Shown here one piece after another: positions 45,044 to 53,656 of a DNA stretch of 64,000 nt. Below the pieces are notes generated by a model. The model had not been told where the DNA came from. It did no database searches and worked only from the letters and a program-made list of their open reading frames with translations. This DNA is from Citrobacter koseri ATCC BAA-895 (lineage in GTDB: Bacteria; Pseudomonadota; Gammaproteobacteria; Enterobacterales; Enterobacteriaceae): contig NC_009792.1 of assembly GCF_000018045.1 (NCBI RefSeq), forward strand, positions 4,092,001 through 4,156,000, read 5' to 3'. Positions within the stretch are counted from its first letter, which is position 1; the number at the start of each line of letters is the position of its first letter. The translations under genes and the position numbers were made by a program.

Positions 45044-46141
45044 TTAACGCGCCAGCCACTGCTGGCCTAACAGATCCGCCGTCAGAATCGCGGCATAAAC
45101 GCTGTCCGGCGTCACCTCAAACGGCATATTGTGGATGGTTTCGCCTTCCGCGCAGGTCGCTTTCGCCACCGCCTGAATTTTCCCTTCAATGCCGTCTTTC
45201 ACGCCCATCTGCGCGAGGGTAATCGGCAGTCCCACTTTCTCGCAGAACCCCAGAACGGTTTCGATCTCTTCCATCGGGCTGTTCTGTAATACCAGTTGCG
45301 CCAGCGTGCCAAACGCGACTTTTTCGCCGTGATACAAATGGTGGCACTCTTCCAGAATAGTGAAACCGTTGTGAATCGCATGCGCCCCGGCCAGACCGCT
45401 GCTCTCAAAGCCAATGCCGCTGAGATAGGTGTTGGCTTCAACGATACGTTCCAGCGCATCAGTCACAACGCCAGCCTGAGCCGCCAGACGCGCTTTTTCA
45501 CCTTCTGCGAGCAATGTATCATAACACAGGCGCGCCAGGCTCAAGGCCGCCGCCGTAGACTGCCCGCCCGCCATGCTGGTCGCTCTGGCGTCATAGCAGG
45601 CTTTCGCTTCAAACCAGGTGGAAAGCGCATCCCCCATCCCGGACACCAGTAAACGCACCGGTGCTTTGGCGATGATTGCCGTGTCCATCACCACCATATC
45701 CGGGTTTTTCGGGTAGATCAGATACTCTTCAAACTCGCCCGCTTCGGTATAGATAACCGACAATGCGCTGGTCGGGGCATCGGTGGACGCAATAGTCGGA
45801 ATAATAACGACCGGCAGTTTCTGGTAGTAGCCAATGGCTTTTGCCGTATCAAGCGTTTTCCCGCCGCCGATCCCCACCACGCCACGGCAGCCTTTTTGTT
45901 TCAAAATGGCCATCAGACGGTTGATTTCAACATGGCTGCATTCGCCATTGAAACGTTCTGCGTGGCAACGGATTTCGTGGCTATTCAGGCCATTCAGCAC
46001 CTTCTCTCCCGCCAGCTTCATGACGAAGTCATCTGCAATCACGAAAAAGCTGTCCGCCAGGTCTTTGGCATATTGACCGAATAAGACAGAAGCATCAGGT
46101 CCCTGGAGATATTTGGCTGGAGATTGAATAACTTTTAGCAT
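45044..46141 (-). CDS. dhaD: Glycerol dehydrogenase
   Basis: NAD-dependent oxidation of glycerol to dihydroxyacetone. 365 residues of the iron-containing alcohol dehydrogenase fold, very close to C. freundii DhaD. GIGGGKTLDTAKAI near residue 94 binds NAD. The metal is held by Asp in GMGDALSTWF and His in GAHAIHNGF and LYHGEKVAFG. ATG 46141 (MLKVIQSP) fits the C. freundii start; a five-codon extension also has an ATG. Faces dhaK across an operator-rich region. Confidence 0.96.
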   Translation of the reverse strand: MLKVIQSPAKYLQGPDASVLFGQYAKDLADSFFVIADDFVMKLAGEKVLNGLNSHEIRCHAERFNGECSHVEINRLMAILKQKGCRGVVGIGGGKTLDTAKAIGYYQKLPVVIIPTIASTDAPTSALSVIYTEAGEFEEYLIYPKNPDMVVMDTAIIAKAPVRLLVSGMGDALSTWFEAKACYDARATSMAGGQSTAAALSLARLCYDTLLAEGEKARLAAQAGVVTDALERIVEANTYLSGIGFESSGLAGAHAIHNGFTILEECHHLYHGEKVAFGTLAQLVLQNSPMEEIETVLGFCEKVGLPITLAQMGVKDGIEGKIQAVAKATCAEGETIHNMPFEVTPDSVYAAILTADLLGQQWLAR

Positions 46142-46291
46142 TCCTGTCATCCTCAAATAAGTGCATGTATTTACATGGTGAGCCCTGGCGTTATCCTGTT
46201 TGGCCCTGTGTTAATGGCGAAAACGGAGCGATACCGGAGCGATGCAATCACTGTAGGACGAGGCATCGCCAAAAAAATCTTTCCTCTTTTT

Positions 46292-46306
46292 GTTCTGAAA
46301 TGGAAC
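46292..46306. promoter_or_regulatory. DhaR-type operator, dhaD side, copy 1
   Basis: GTTCTGAAATGGAAC, extended by T and A to a 17-bp palindrome. It lies 151 bp before the dhaD start codon and 32 bp (centre to centre) from copy 2. Confidence 0.6.
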
Positions 46307-46323
46307 ACAGAAAAATTCATCAC

Positions 46324-46338
46324 GTTTCATAGTGGAAC
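46324..46338. promoter_or_regulatory. DhaR-type operator, dhaD side, copy 2
   Basis: GTTTCATAGTGGAAC. Same 15-bp pattern, three helical turns from copy 1, so both face the same side of the helix. Confidence 0.6.
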
Positions 46339-46546
46339 AATAAACCCTAAAAAACGGCAGGATTGCGATCCCGATCCGTTCAGCCTTCTCATAATGCATC
46401 TGAAAAAAGGGGAATCATGCGTGGTTTTCGCCGCCGACTGCCGACAAGACAGGAAAATATTTTTCTGTCCGGCCAACTTTTCTGCGTGAATGAGCGGGAA
46501 AAAGGCGCGCTCCGGCTCGCATTTTGGCTTTTTTTCATCAGAAAAC

Positions 46547-46561
46547 GTTTCATTACGGAAC
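46547..46561. promoter_or_regulatory. DhaR-type operator, dhaK side, copy 3
   Basis: GTTTCATTACGGAAC, 175 bp before the dhaK start and 31 bp from copy 4. Confidence 0.6.
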
Positions 46562-46577
46562 GTAAAAGAATAATTTC

Positions 46578-46592
46578 GTTTCGTAATGAAAC
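46578..46592. promoter_or_regulatory. DhaR-type operator, dhaK side, copy 4
   Basis: GTTTCGTAATGAAAC, a perfect inverted repeat, 144 bp before the dhaK start. Between the two pairs (46339-46546) and from here to dhaK no gene is seen; the whole 594-bp space is regulatory. Confidence 0.65.
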
Positions 46593-46735
46593 TCCTTTTC
46601 TTCAAATTTTTTTCTTCATGAACTCAGCCAGAATCTCCTCATCGCCGACCTGCCCCGCAGCGTCCCGATGATGAGCGCCTCCGCAACCATAATGTGCAGC
46701 CGGGGGTGTGTTTTTCCCACTCTCCAGGAACCGTT

Positions 46736-48394
46736 ATGACTCAATTCTTTTTTAACCAGCGACCCCATCTCGTCAACGACGTCATTGAAGGAACGATTAT
46801 CTCCAGCCCGTGGAACAATCTGGTGCGCCTGGAGAGCGATCCGGCGATTCGTGTCGTGGTTCGCCGCGATCTGAACCGTAGCAACGTCGCGGTGATTTCC
46901 GGCGGCGGCTCCGGGCACGAACCTGCCCATGTTGGTTTCATCGGGAAAGGCATGTTAACCGCTGCCGTCTGCGGCGATCTGTTTGCCTCCCCCAGTGTCG
47001 ATGCAGTGCTGACCGCTATCCAGGCGGTCACTGGCGACGCCGGCTGCCTGTTAATCGTAAAAAACTATACCGGCGATCGTCTGAACTTCGGCCTTGCGGC
47101 AGAGAAAGCGCGCCGTCTGGGCTACAACGTTGAAATGCTGATTGTCGGGGATGACATTTCGCTGCCAGACAATAAGCACCCGCGCGGTATCGCGGGCACC
47201 ATTCTGGTTCATAAAGTCGCCGGCTATTTTGCCAAACGCGGCTACAACCTGGCGACCGTCTTGCGTGAAGCGCAGTACGCCGCCAACAATACCGTGAGTC
47301 TTGGCGTTGCGATTTCCAGTTGCCATCTGCCGCAGGAGACGGAGAACGCACCACGCCATCATCCTAATCAGTCTGAGCTGGGCATGGGGATCCACGGTGA
47401 ACCCGGCGCATCAGTCATTGATACCCAAAACAGCGCGCAGATTGTGCGCCTGATGGCCGACAAACTCCTCTCCGCTCTGCCTGAGACCGGTCGTCTGGCG
47501 GTGATGGTCAATAACCTTGGCGGCGTCTCCGTCGCGGAAATGGCCATCATCACGCGTGAACTGGCGCGCAGCCCGCTGCATAAACGCATCGACTGGCTTA
47601 TCGGCCCGGCTTCGCTGGTGACTGCGCTGGATATGAAAGGTTTTTCACTGACGGCAATGGTGCTGGAAGAAAGTATCGAAAAAGCGTTGCTCTCCGGGGT
47701 GGAAACCAGCAGTTGGCAAACGCCGGTGCCGCCGCGTGAGATAACCATTATGCCATCCTCACTGCAAAGCGCGCGGGTAGAGTTTCAGCCTTCAGAGAAC
47801 GCGTTAGTTGCCGGGATTGTTGAGCAAATCACCCGCACGCTGTCCGATCTGGAAATGGATCTTAACGCGCTGGATGCCAAAGTCGGCGACGGCGATACCG
47901 GCTCAACCTTTGCGGCAGGCGCGCGTGAAATCGCGGGCCTGCTACACCGCCAGCAGTTGCCGCTCGACCATCTCGCCACGCTGTTCGCACTCATTGGCGA
48001 ACGCCTGACCGTCGTCATGGGCGGCTCCAGCGGTGTGCTGATGTCCATTTTCTTTACCGCTGCGGGGCAGAAACTGGAGCAAGGCGCCAGTGTGGCGGAA
48101 GCGCTGAATACCGGTCTGGCGCAGATGAAGTATTACGGTGGCGCGGATGAAGGCGATCGTACCATGATCGACGCTTTACAGCCGGCCCTGACATCGCTGC
48201 TTGCGCAGCCACAGGATCTGCACGCGGCCTTTTCCGCCGCGCAAAATGGCGCAGAACGTACCTGTCAGTCCAGCAAAGCCAACGCCGGACGCGCATCCTA
48301 CCTCAGCAGCGAAAGCCTGCTTGGCAATATGGACCCTGGCGCACACGCCGTGGCAATGGTGTTTAAAGCGCTGGCGGAAAGTCACAACGCCTGA
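46736..48394 (+). CDS. dhaK: ATP-dependent dihydroxyacetone kinase (fused DhaK-DhaL)
   Basis: Phosphorylates dihydroxyacetone to DHA-phosphate, feeding glycolysis. 552 residues, exactly the C. freundii length. The N-terminal K domain binds the substrate covalently to His220 (GMGIHGEPG); GGGSGHEPAH near residue 53 is also conserved. The C-terminal L domain (about 360-552) has DAKVGDGDTGSTF and GADEGDRTM, the Asp cluster that holds Mg-ATP. Unlike the PTS-dependent DhaKLM of E. coli it uses ATP. ATG 46736 follows AGGA by six bases; a longer frame upstream is unlikely. Confidence 0.97.
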   Translation: MTQFFFNQRPHLVNDVIEGTIISSPWNNLVRLESDPAIRVVVRRDLNRSNVAVISGGGSGHEPAHVGFIGKGMLTAAVCGDLFASPSVDAVLTAIQAVTGDAGCLLIVKNYTGDRLNFGLAAEKARRLGYNVEMLIVGDDISLPDNKHPRGIAGTILVHKVAGYFAKRGYNLATVLREAQYAANNTVSLGVAISSCHLPQETENAPRHHPNQSELGMGIHGEPGASVIDTQNSAQIVRLMADKLLSALPETGRLAVMVNNLGGVSVAEMAIITRELARSPLHKRIDWLIGPASLVTALDMKGFSLTAMVLEESIEKALLSGVETSSWQTPVPPREITIMPSSLQSARVEFQPSENALVAGIVEQITRTLSDLEMDLNALDAKVGDGDTGSTFAAGAREIAGLLHRQQLPLDHLATLFALIGERLTVVMGGSSGVLMSIFFTAAGQKLEQGASVAEALNTGLAQMKYYGGADEGDRTMIDALQPALTSLLAQPQDLHAAFSAAQNGAERTCQSSKANAGRASYLSSESLLGNMDPGAHAVAMVFKALAESHNA

Positions 48395-48406
48395 TAGTCA
48401 GCAGAA

Positions 48407-48430
48407 AACCGGGCCCGCAGTGGCCCGGTT
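48407..48430. terminator. Terminator between convergent dhaK and yqjH
   Basis: AACCGGGCC-CGCAGT-GGCCCGGTT, a 9-bp perfect stem with A and T on the two sides, 12 bp after the dhaK stop. Confidence 0.8.
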
Positions 48431-48453
48431 AAACTTCCACCTGTAAGGAATGA

Positions 48454-49230
48454 TTAAGCCGGCTTACGATGCCAGTATGCTGCGGCGCGCACCCGTTGCG
48501 GATCAAACTGTTCCGTCTCAAAGCGACGGCTCAGATGCTTAACCACTTTCCCTTCACCCGTGATCCAGATGAAATAATCCGCCTCCGGCACCGTTAATTG
48601 CGCCAGTCGCTCATCAATCGCCTGTTCATCGTGTCCGACCACCCATTCAATGGCAAAGCCATCAAGATGCGCCAGATAATCCTGATACGCGGCATCCTGT
48701 ACGCTGACCAGCGCCGTAACATGCGGGCGAACGGACAAGCGTTCGAGCGCTTCCAGGCGGCGGCGCAGCGCTGGCATCCCTGACTCATCGCAGACATAAA
48801 CCTGATATGCATAGTCTTCCGGCACCACCAGCGATCCACGCGGCCCACCGATGGTGAGCGTGTCGCCTTCGCGAGCGTTTACTGCCCATGTGCTCGCCAC
48901 GCCGCCGTCGTGAATAAAGAAATCCAGCGCCAGCTCGTGCCGCTCTTCATCATATAAGGGCGTGTAATCGCGGGAAGCAGGACGTACGCCCTCTCCCCAG
49001 ACAATCCCTTCGTCCGTCACCGTCGGAGGAACGAACAGGCTGCCCGGTTCAGGGAAAAACACTTTGGTGTGATCGTCAAAGCCGCGCGAGCTAAAGCCTT
49101 CCAGCGCTTCACCGCCAAGAACAATGCGCTGAAAACCGGCGCTAATACGCTCGACGCGCAGAACGGTAAGTTCACGAAAACGCAGTTCGTTACGAACGCG
49201 CTGTGGGTAGCGTGAGGATGTATTTATCAT
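48454..49230 (-). CDS. yqjH: NADPH-dependent ferric-chelate reductase YqjH (NfeF)
   Basis: Flavin-containing siderophore-interacting protein (258 residues) that reduces ferric siderophores with NADPH. SRDYTPLYDEE near 100 binds FAD; VVPEDYAYQVYVCDESGMPA near 150 belongs to the NADPH side. ATG 49230 is preceded by GAAGG; a 43-codon in-frame extension crosses the promoter region and is rejected. Divergent from its repressor gene yqjI, with a Fur-like box and GATATATCT sites in between. Confidence 0.94.
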   Translation of the reverse strand: MINTSSRYPQRVRNELRFRELTVLRVERISAGFQRIVLGGEALEGFSSRGFDDHTKVFFPEPGSLFVPPTVTDEGIVWGEGVRPASRDYTPLYDEERHELALDFFIHDGGVASTWAVNAREGDTLTIGGPRGSLVVPEDYAYQVYVCDESGMPALRRRLEALERLSVRPHVTALVSVQDAAYQDYLAHLDGFAIEWVVGHDEQAIDERLAQLTVPEADYFIWITGEGKVVKHLSRRFETEQFDPQRVRAAAYWHRKPA

Positions 49231-49255
49231 TTTTTCGCCTTCATGCAGATAATAC

Positions 49256-49264
49256 GATATATCT
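49256..49264. promoter_or_regulatory. YqjI-type palindrome, copy 1
   Basis: GATATATCT, about 26 bp before the yqjH start. The same word recurs at 49336-49344 and 49440-49449. Confidence 0.5.
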
Positions 49265-49274
49265 AAATTAAATT

Positions 49275-49293
49275 TTAAATGATAATGATTGTT
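49275..49293. promoter_or_regulatory. Fur-like box upstream of yqjH
   Basis: TTAAATGATAATGATTGTT agrees with 13 of 19 positions of the Fur box. E. coli yqjH is known to be repressed by Fur and iron. Confidence 0.55.
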
Positions 49294-49335
49294 AGTTATG
49301 AAGATTGCAAGCACTTTTTTGATACAGTAATCTTC

Positions 49336-49344
49336 GATATATCT
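49336..49344. promoter_or_regulatory. YqjI-type palindrome, copy 2
   Basis: GATATATCT in the middle of the yqjH-yqjI space, followed by a half-like CGATATA. Confidence 0.45.
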
Positions 49345-49439
49345 CACGATATAAAACAATTTTAATCACTTTAAAATCAATGAATTAAACAAAATAAAAA
49401 TCTATCAACTTGCAAGATTACAAGTTTTAGATATAAATT

Positions 49440-49449
49440 AGATATATCT
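49440..49449. promoter_or_regulatory. YqjI-type palindrome, copy 3
   Basis: AGATATATCT, within TAGATATATCTA, 20 bp before the yqjI start, where a bound repressor would block its own promoter. An additional TTTAGATATAAA lies just upstream. Confidence 0.55.
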
Positions 49450-49469
49450 AAATAAAACAGGAGTACATC

Positions 49470-50030
49470 ATGCGACATCATCATGAAGGTTGCGAGAGAG
49501 CGCATCACCACGGCCATGAACATGGCTGCGAGCACCGTCATGGCCGGGGCGCTGGCGGCGGACGTCGCCAGCGCTTTTTTGGCCACGGCGAACTACGCCT
49601 GGTGATTCTGGAAATTTTGACCCGCGAGGCCAGCCACGGTTACGAATTGATTAAAGCCATCGAGAACCTGACGCTGGGCAACTACACCCCAAGCCCAGGC
49701 GTGATTTACCCAACGCTGGATTTTCTTCAGGATCAGGAATTTATCACTATCAAAGAAGAGGACGGCGGGCGTAAGCAGATCACCATTACAGAACAGGGGC
49801 AACGGTGGCTGGAAGAGAACCGTGAACACCTGGAGCACATCCACGAACGCGTGAAAGCGCGCTGCGTCGGCTTTGAACTGCGTAAGAACCCGCAGATGAA
49901 ACGGGCGCTGGACAACTTCAAAGCCGTGTTGGATCTGCGGGTGAATCAGGGCGGGATCAGCGACGCGCAGCTTAAGCAGATCATTGGCGTTATCGATCGC
50001 GCGGCGCTGGAAATCAGCCAACTGGATTAA
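49470..50030 (+). CDS. yqjI: Nickel-responsive PadR family regulator YqjI
   Basis: Repressor of yqjH and of itself, relieved by nickel in E. coli. 186 residues: a His-rich N-terminus (HHHEGCERAHHHGHEHGCEH) with several Cys as metal site, then the PadR winged helix (LRLVILEILTREASHGYELI, PSPGVIYPTLDFLQDQEFI) and a C-terminal dimerisation helix. Shorter than the 207 residues I recall for E. coli. Its stop codon overlaps the stop of the convergent chemoreceptor gene. Confidence 0.94.
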   Translation: MRHHHEGCERAHHHGHEHGCEHRHGRGAGGGRRQRFFGHGELRLVILEILTREASHGYELIKAIENLTLGNYTPSPGVIYPTLDFLQDQEFITIKEEDGGRKQITITEQGQRWLEENREHLEHIHERVKARCVGFELRKNPQMKRALDNFKAVLDLRVNQGGISDAQLKQIIGVIDRAALEISQLD

Positions 50031-51592
50031 GCAGGCGGTACGTCCTCCGTACGGATGCGGAACACTTTCACGATCTCTTTTAAGTGCTGGGCCTGCTCAT
50101 TCAGCGACGCCGCTGCCGCAACGGACTCCTCAACCAGACACGAGTTCTGTTGCGTGGTGGCGTCAATCAGCCCAATCGCGCTGTTGATTTGCGAAATCCC
50201 ATCGGTTTGTTCGCGACTGGCCTGGCCGATTTCACGCAGAATCACATCCATCTCTTCAACGTTATCCACCATACCATTAATCAACGCACTGGCTTTTTCC
50301 ACCAGTTGCATCCCCTCTTGCGTCTGGCTGGTAGAGTCTTCGATCAGGTGGCGGATCTCACTGGCCGACGACGCGCTTTTTTGCGCCAGTTGACGAACTT
50401 CCCCCGCCACGACCGCGAAGCCACGCCCGTGTTCCCCGGCGCGAGCGGCTTCCACGGCGGCGTTAAGCGCCAGAATGTTGGTCTGGAAGGCAATAGAATC
50501 AATCAGGTTGATAATGTCGGACATGCGGTTAGAGGTCTCATTTATCACGCGCATTTTTTGCGTGACCTGACGCATCATCTCACCGTTATTTTTCACCACG
50601 CTGGCCGCATCGGCAGAAAGATGGGTCGCTTCGCTGGTGTGGTCCGCCGTATTTTTGACGGTGGCGGTAATCTGCTCCATAGAGGCCGCCGTTTGCTCAA
50701 CAGAACTGGCCTGTTCTTCAGTACGCGCCGCCAGATCCTGGTTGCCCGCGACAATTTGCGCCGCCGCGCTGGAGATATTTTCAGAGCCGTTCTGAACTTC
50801 CTGCACGATCACCAACAGACGGTTTTTCATCTCCATCAGCGCCTGTAACAGCACGCCGGTTTCATCCTTTTGCGCGATATGAATCGTGCGGGTCAAATCC
50901 CCCTCCGCAATCGCCCCGGCAAACTGCACAGCGTCATTAAGCGGTCGGGTAATGGAACGTACGATGTACCATCCCATTATCACTCCGGCGGCAATGCTGA
51001 TGAGCGCCAGGAGAATCAGCTGTGCCCGGTTGGTGCGAAAATCCTGGTCAACCGACGCGCCCGCGTTGCGCATCAGCGTATCTTCAATAGCGATCAGCTC
51101 CTGTACTTTAGCTTTATACGCCTGCTGTATGTTGACGGTGGTCGTCATCATTTCCTGTATCGCCGCCGGACGATTATAGTTCTGAATTTCCTGCAAAATA
51201 CGGAACCGGGAGGCCAGATACTGCTGACGCACATCGCGAATTCCGGCGATAATAGCCTTTGAGGCCTCGTCATGACGGCTGGCGGACAGTTCATCGAGCA
51301 ATACCGTAATGCGCTGGCTAATCGCATCCAGCTGCTTTTGCGACTCCTGGCTCCAGCGTCCTTCTTCATCCAGCAGCATCAGTTGCTGCGTGCTAACGAA
51401 ATCCTGAAAATTATCGATCAGCAGGTTGGCTTTCACCGTCGTGGGATAATCGTGAGTAATGATGTTCTGCATACTGGTATTCGTTCGATCCAGGCTGAAC
51501 AACGAAAGGCCAGAACTCACGATCATCAGTACAATAAACAAACCAAACGCAATAAATAATTTCGAGCGGATCTTCATGTTATGCAAAAGCAT
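50027..51592 (-). CDS. Methyl-accepting chemotaxis protein
   Basis: A 521-residue chemoreceptor absent from this place in E. coli K-12. Two membrane helices (about 10-33 and 190-213) enclose a 155-residue helical periplasmic sensor domain of four-helix type. A HAMP domain and the signalling hairpin follow, with the hallmark tip DIINLIDSIAFQTNILALNA and VEAARAGEHGRGFAVVAGEV. The C-terminus ends in RTEDVPPA without the NWETF-like tether for CheR/CheB. The start at 51592 has AGGGGG upstream; ATG five codons later lacks one. Ligand unknown. A sigma-28 type promoter precedes it. Confidence 0.93.
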   Translation of the reverse strand: MLLHNMKIRSKLFIAFGLFIVLMIVSSGLSLFSLDRTNTSMQNIITHDYPTTVKANLLIDNFQDFVSTQQLMLLDEEGRWSQESQKQLDAISQRITVLLDELSASRHDEASKAIIAGIRDVRQQYLASRFRILQEIQNYNRPAAIQEMMTTTVNIQQAYKAKVQELIAIEDTLMRNAGASVDQDFRTNRAQLILLALISIAAGVIMGWYIVRSITRPLNDAVQFAGAIAEGDLTRTIHIAQKDETGVLLQALMEMKNRLLVIVQEVQNGSENISSAAAQIVAGNQDLAARTEEQASSVEQTAASMEQITATVKNTADHTSEATHLSADAASVVKNNGEMMRQVTQKMRVINETSNRMSDIINLIDSIAFQTNILALNAAVEAARAGEHGRGFAVVAGEVRQLAQKSASSASEIRHLIEDSTSQTQEGMQLVEKASALINGMVDNVEEMDVILREIGQASREQTDGISQINSAIGLIDATTQQNSCLVEESVAAAASLNEQAQHLKEIVKVFRIRTEDVPPA

Positions 51593-51632
51593 ATTTCCCC
51601 CTGGAGATTGTTTTTCCTCTATACAGGGTTCG

Positions 51633-51659
51633 TTATCGGTTACGGTTGTGCTAACTTTA
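51633..51659 (-). promoter_or_regulatory. sigma-28 (FliA) promoter of the chemoreceptor gene
   Basis: Minus strand: TAAA (51659-51656), 15 bp, ACCGATAA (51640-51633). This is one base from the consensus TAAA-N15-GCCGATAA. Confidence 0.8.
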
Positions 51660-51865
51660 TGATATTGATCGTTTTTTATTTCAAGTTATTACAGTAAATA
51701 GTTTTCAACGATGAATATCGGCAGACCGATCGTTATACAATTCATTTTTCAGGTTCGGGAAAATGAAGAATCACACAAAATAACGCAGCGGGTTTAAATA
51801 AGGAAATAGCTCGAAATGGTAAATATTTAATATGTGCTTAACATTGTTAGCCCAATATTATGACA

Positions 51866-51893
51866 AAACGCTTATCGGCTTCGATAAGCGTTT
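51866..51893 (-). terminator. aer terminator
   Basis: AAACGCTTATCG-GCTT-CGATAAGCGTTT, a 12-bp perfect stem 27 bp after the aer stop. The 200-bp space up to the next gene is otherwise AT-rich promoter DNA. Confidence 0.75.
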
Positions 51894-51919
51894 GTCGGCA
51901 GAAATAAAGGGAATTTGAT

Positions 51920-53440
51920 TTAATGCAGAACCGTTACCGCGTCTTCCAGACGGCTGGCGCGATGTTTAACCATCGCTGAAACCTGAGCGCTCTCCTCCAC
52001 CAGCTCGGCATTTTTCTGCGTGATATGGTTTAACTCATCCACGGCGCGGGTCAGGCTGGAGAGTCCGTCCGCCTGTTCCAGCGTCGAGTGGCTGATTTGC
52101 GCAATAAGCTGAGTGACGTTTTGCACCTGAGCCACAATATCATCCATCGTGCGTCCTGCCGCATGAACCTGTTCGGAGCCGGACTGTACCCGGCTTGCGC
52201 TGGCGTCAATGAGCTTACGAATATCATTCGCCGCGCTGGCGCTTCGGCTGGCAAGATGGCGAACCTCCCCGGCGACAACGGCAAATCCTTTACCCTGCTC
52301 GCCCGCTCGCGCCGCTTCAACCGCCGCGTTCAGCGCCAGGATATTCGTCTGGAAAGCAATATCGTTAATCAGCGTAGTGATTGTGCCAATCTGCTGCGTG
52401 CTGTCAGCGATGTCATCCATCGTTTTAATGACGGTTTCCATCGCCTCTCCGCCCTGCGTCGCCGCACTGCTGGCCGCGCTGGATAATTTATCGGCGGCGG
52501 ACGCGGTGGTGGAATTTTTCTTCACGGACTCCGCCATCTGGTTCATGGTCGTCACCGTCTGCTGCACATTCTCTACCGTCTGGCGGGTATGTTTGTTCAG
52601 ATCGTCATTGCCTTTCGCTAACGTCTCGCTGCCGTTTCTTACGCTGGAAACCTGGCTTGAGACATCATTAATCAGCCAGCGGCACATAAGCCCAAGCTGG
52701 CCTACCGCGCGCAACATCAGCCCCAGTTCGTCACTACGGTTAAGATGCGATACGCTGTTACGCTCGCCCGTTGCGACTTTCAACGCCTGCCGGGCGACAT
52801 TTTCGATCGGACGCACAATCTGCCATTCAAACACCGCCGTTCCCGCCAGCATCAGCAGGGCGTTCACGAATAGCGCTGGCCACGCAACGCCCATTTGCGC
52901 CATCGCCACCATCAGCACCACGCCTGTTAGCGCCATAACGCTGCGTACACGCCAGCGAATGGGGATTGCCGGCAGTTTCCCCAGCCAGCCTTTACGCACC
53001 ACCAGTCCTTTGTGGATACGTTTGTTGCTGCGGCCTTCATTCAGCGCCTTATACAAAGGCTCAACGGCAGCAATCTCTTCATCTGTCGCGCGGGTACGAA
53101 TCGACATATAGCCGGTCACGCGCCCTTCCCGCACCATCGGCACCGCATTCGCCCGCACCCAGTAGTGATCGCCATTCTTCCGTCGGTTTTTCACGATGCC
53201 GCTCCACGGCTCACCCTGCCTGAGGGTGTACCACATATCCGCAAACGCGGCTTTCGGCATGTCCGGGTGGCGTACCAGATTATGCGGTTGCGTAAGCAGT
53301 TCATTCAGCGTAAAGCCGCTTACCTGAACGAAGGTATCATTTGCATGGGTGATATAGCTTTGCAGGTCAGTTGTGGACATCAGGGTTGTATCATCATCCA
53401 GCGGATAATTATGCTGGCTGACGTAGGGATGAGAAGACAT
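51920..53440 (-). CDS. aer: Aerotaxis receptor Aer
   Basis: Redox and energy sensor for aerotaxis, 506 residues as in E. coli. An N-terminal FAD-binding PAS domain (about 10-120, with HPDMPKAAFADMW and GDHYWVRANAVP), a membrane hairpin near 165-205 without periplasmic domain, HAMP, and the methyl-accepting signalling domain with the tip IAFQTNILALNAAVEAARAG. Preceded by a sigma-28 type promoter. Confidence 0.97.
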   Translation of the reverse strand: MSSHPYVSQHNYPLDDDTTLMSTTDLQSYITHANDTFVQVSGFTLNELLTQPHNLVRHPDMPKAAFADMWYTLRQGEPWSGIVKNRRKNGDHYWVRANAVPMVREGRVTGYMSIRTRATDEEIAAVEPLYKALNEGRSNKRIHKGLVVRKGWLGKLPAIPIRWRVRSVMALTGVVLMVAMAQMGVAWPALFVNALLMLAGTAVFEWQIVRPIENVARQALKVATGERNSVSHLNRSDELGLMLRAVGQLGLMCRWLINDVSSQVSSVRNGSETLAKGNDDLNKHTRQTVENVQQTVTTMNQMAESVKKNSTTASAADKLSSAASSAATQGGEAMETVIKTMDDIADSTQQIGTITTLINDIAFQTNILALNAAVEAARAGEQGKGFAVVAGEVRHLASRSASAANDIRKLIDASASRVQSGSEQVHAAGRTMDDIVAQVQNVTQLIAQISHSTLEQADGLSSLTRAVDELNHITQKNAELVEESAQVSAMVKHRASRLEDAVTVLH

Positions 53441-53490
53441 GGTTGCGTCCTGTGCAGGTTACTTGAATGTTAACTTTTCTGTCAGATGTT

Positions 53491-53517
53491 ATTTCGGCGA
53501 TAATTGGTTTATCTTTA
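53491..53517 (-). promoter_or_regulatory. sigma-28 (FliA) promoter of aer
   Basis: Minus strand: TAAA (53517-53514), 15 bp, GCCGAAAT (53498-53491); consensus GCCGATAA. Confidence 0.75.
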
Positions 53518-53656
53518 GTTGTTAAATTTGATTTAGATCGCAATTTGCGTTTAAACCGTAATATTTGTATGTTTTCTAATTCATTGATTTAGAATACTTT
53601 CGTTAAGTAACTATTCAGTTCCGCTATAACTTCCGCCCCATATACGCACACCGCCC

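Noticed and set aside
46363..46671. A 102-codon plus-strand frame before dhaK
   Set aside because: Covers the operator pair and AT-rich promoter DNA; no ribosome site and no motif.
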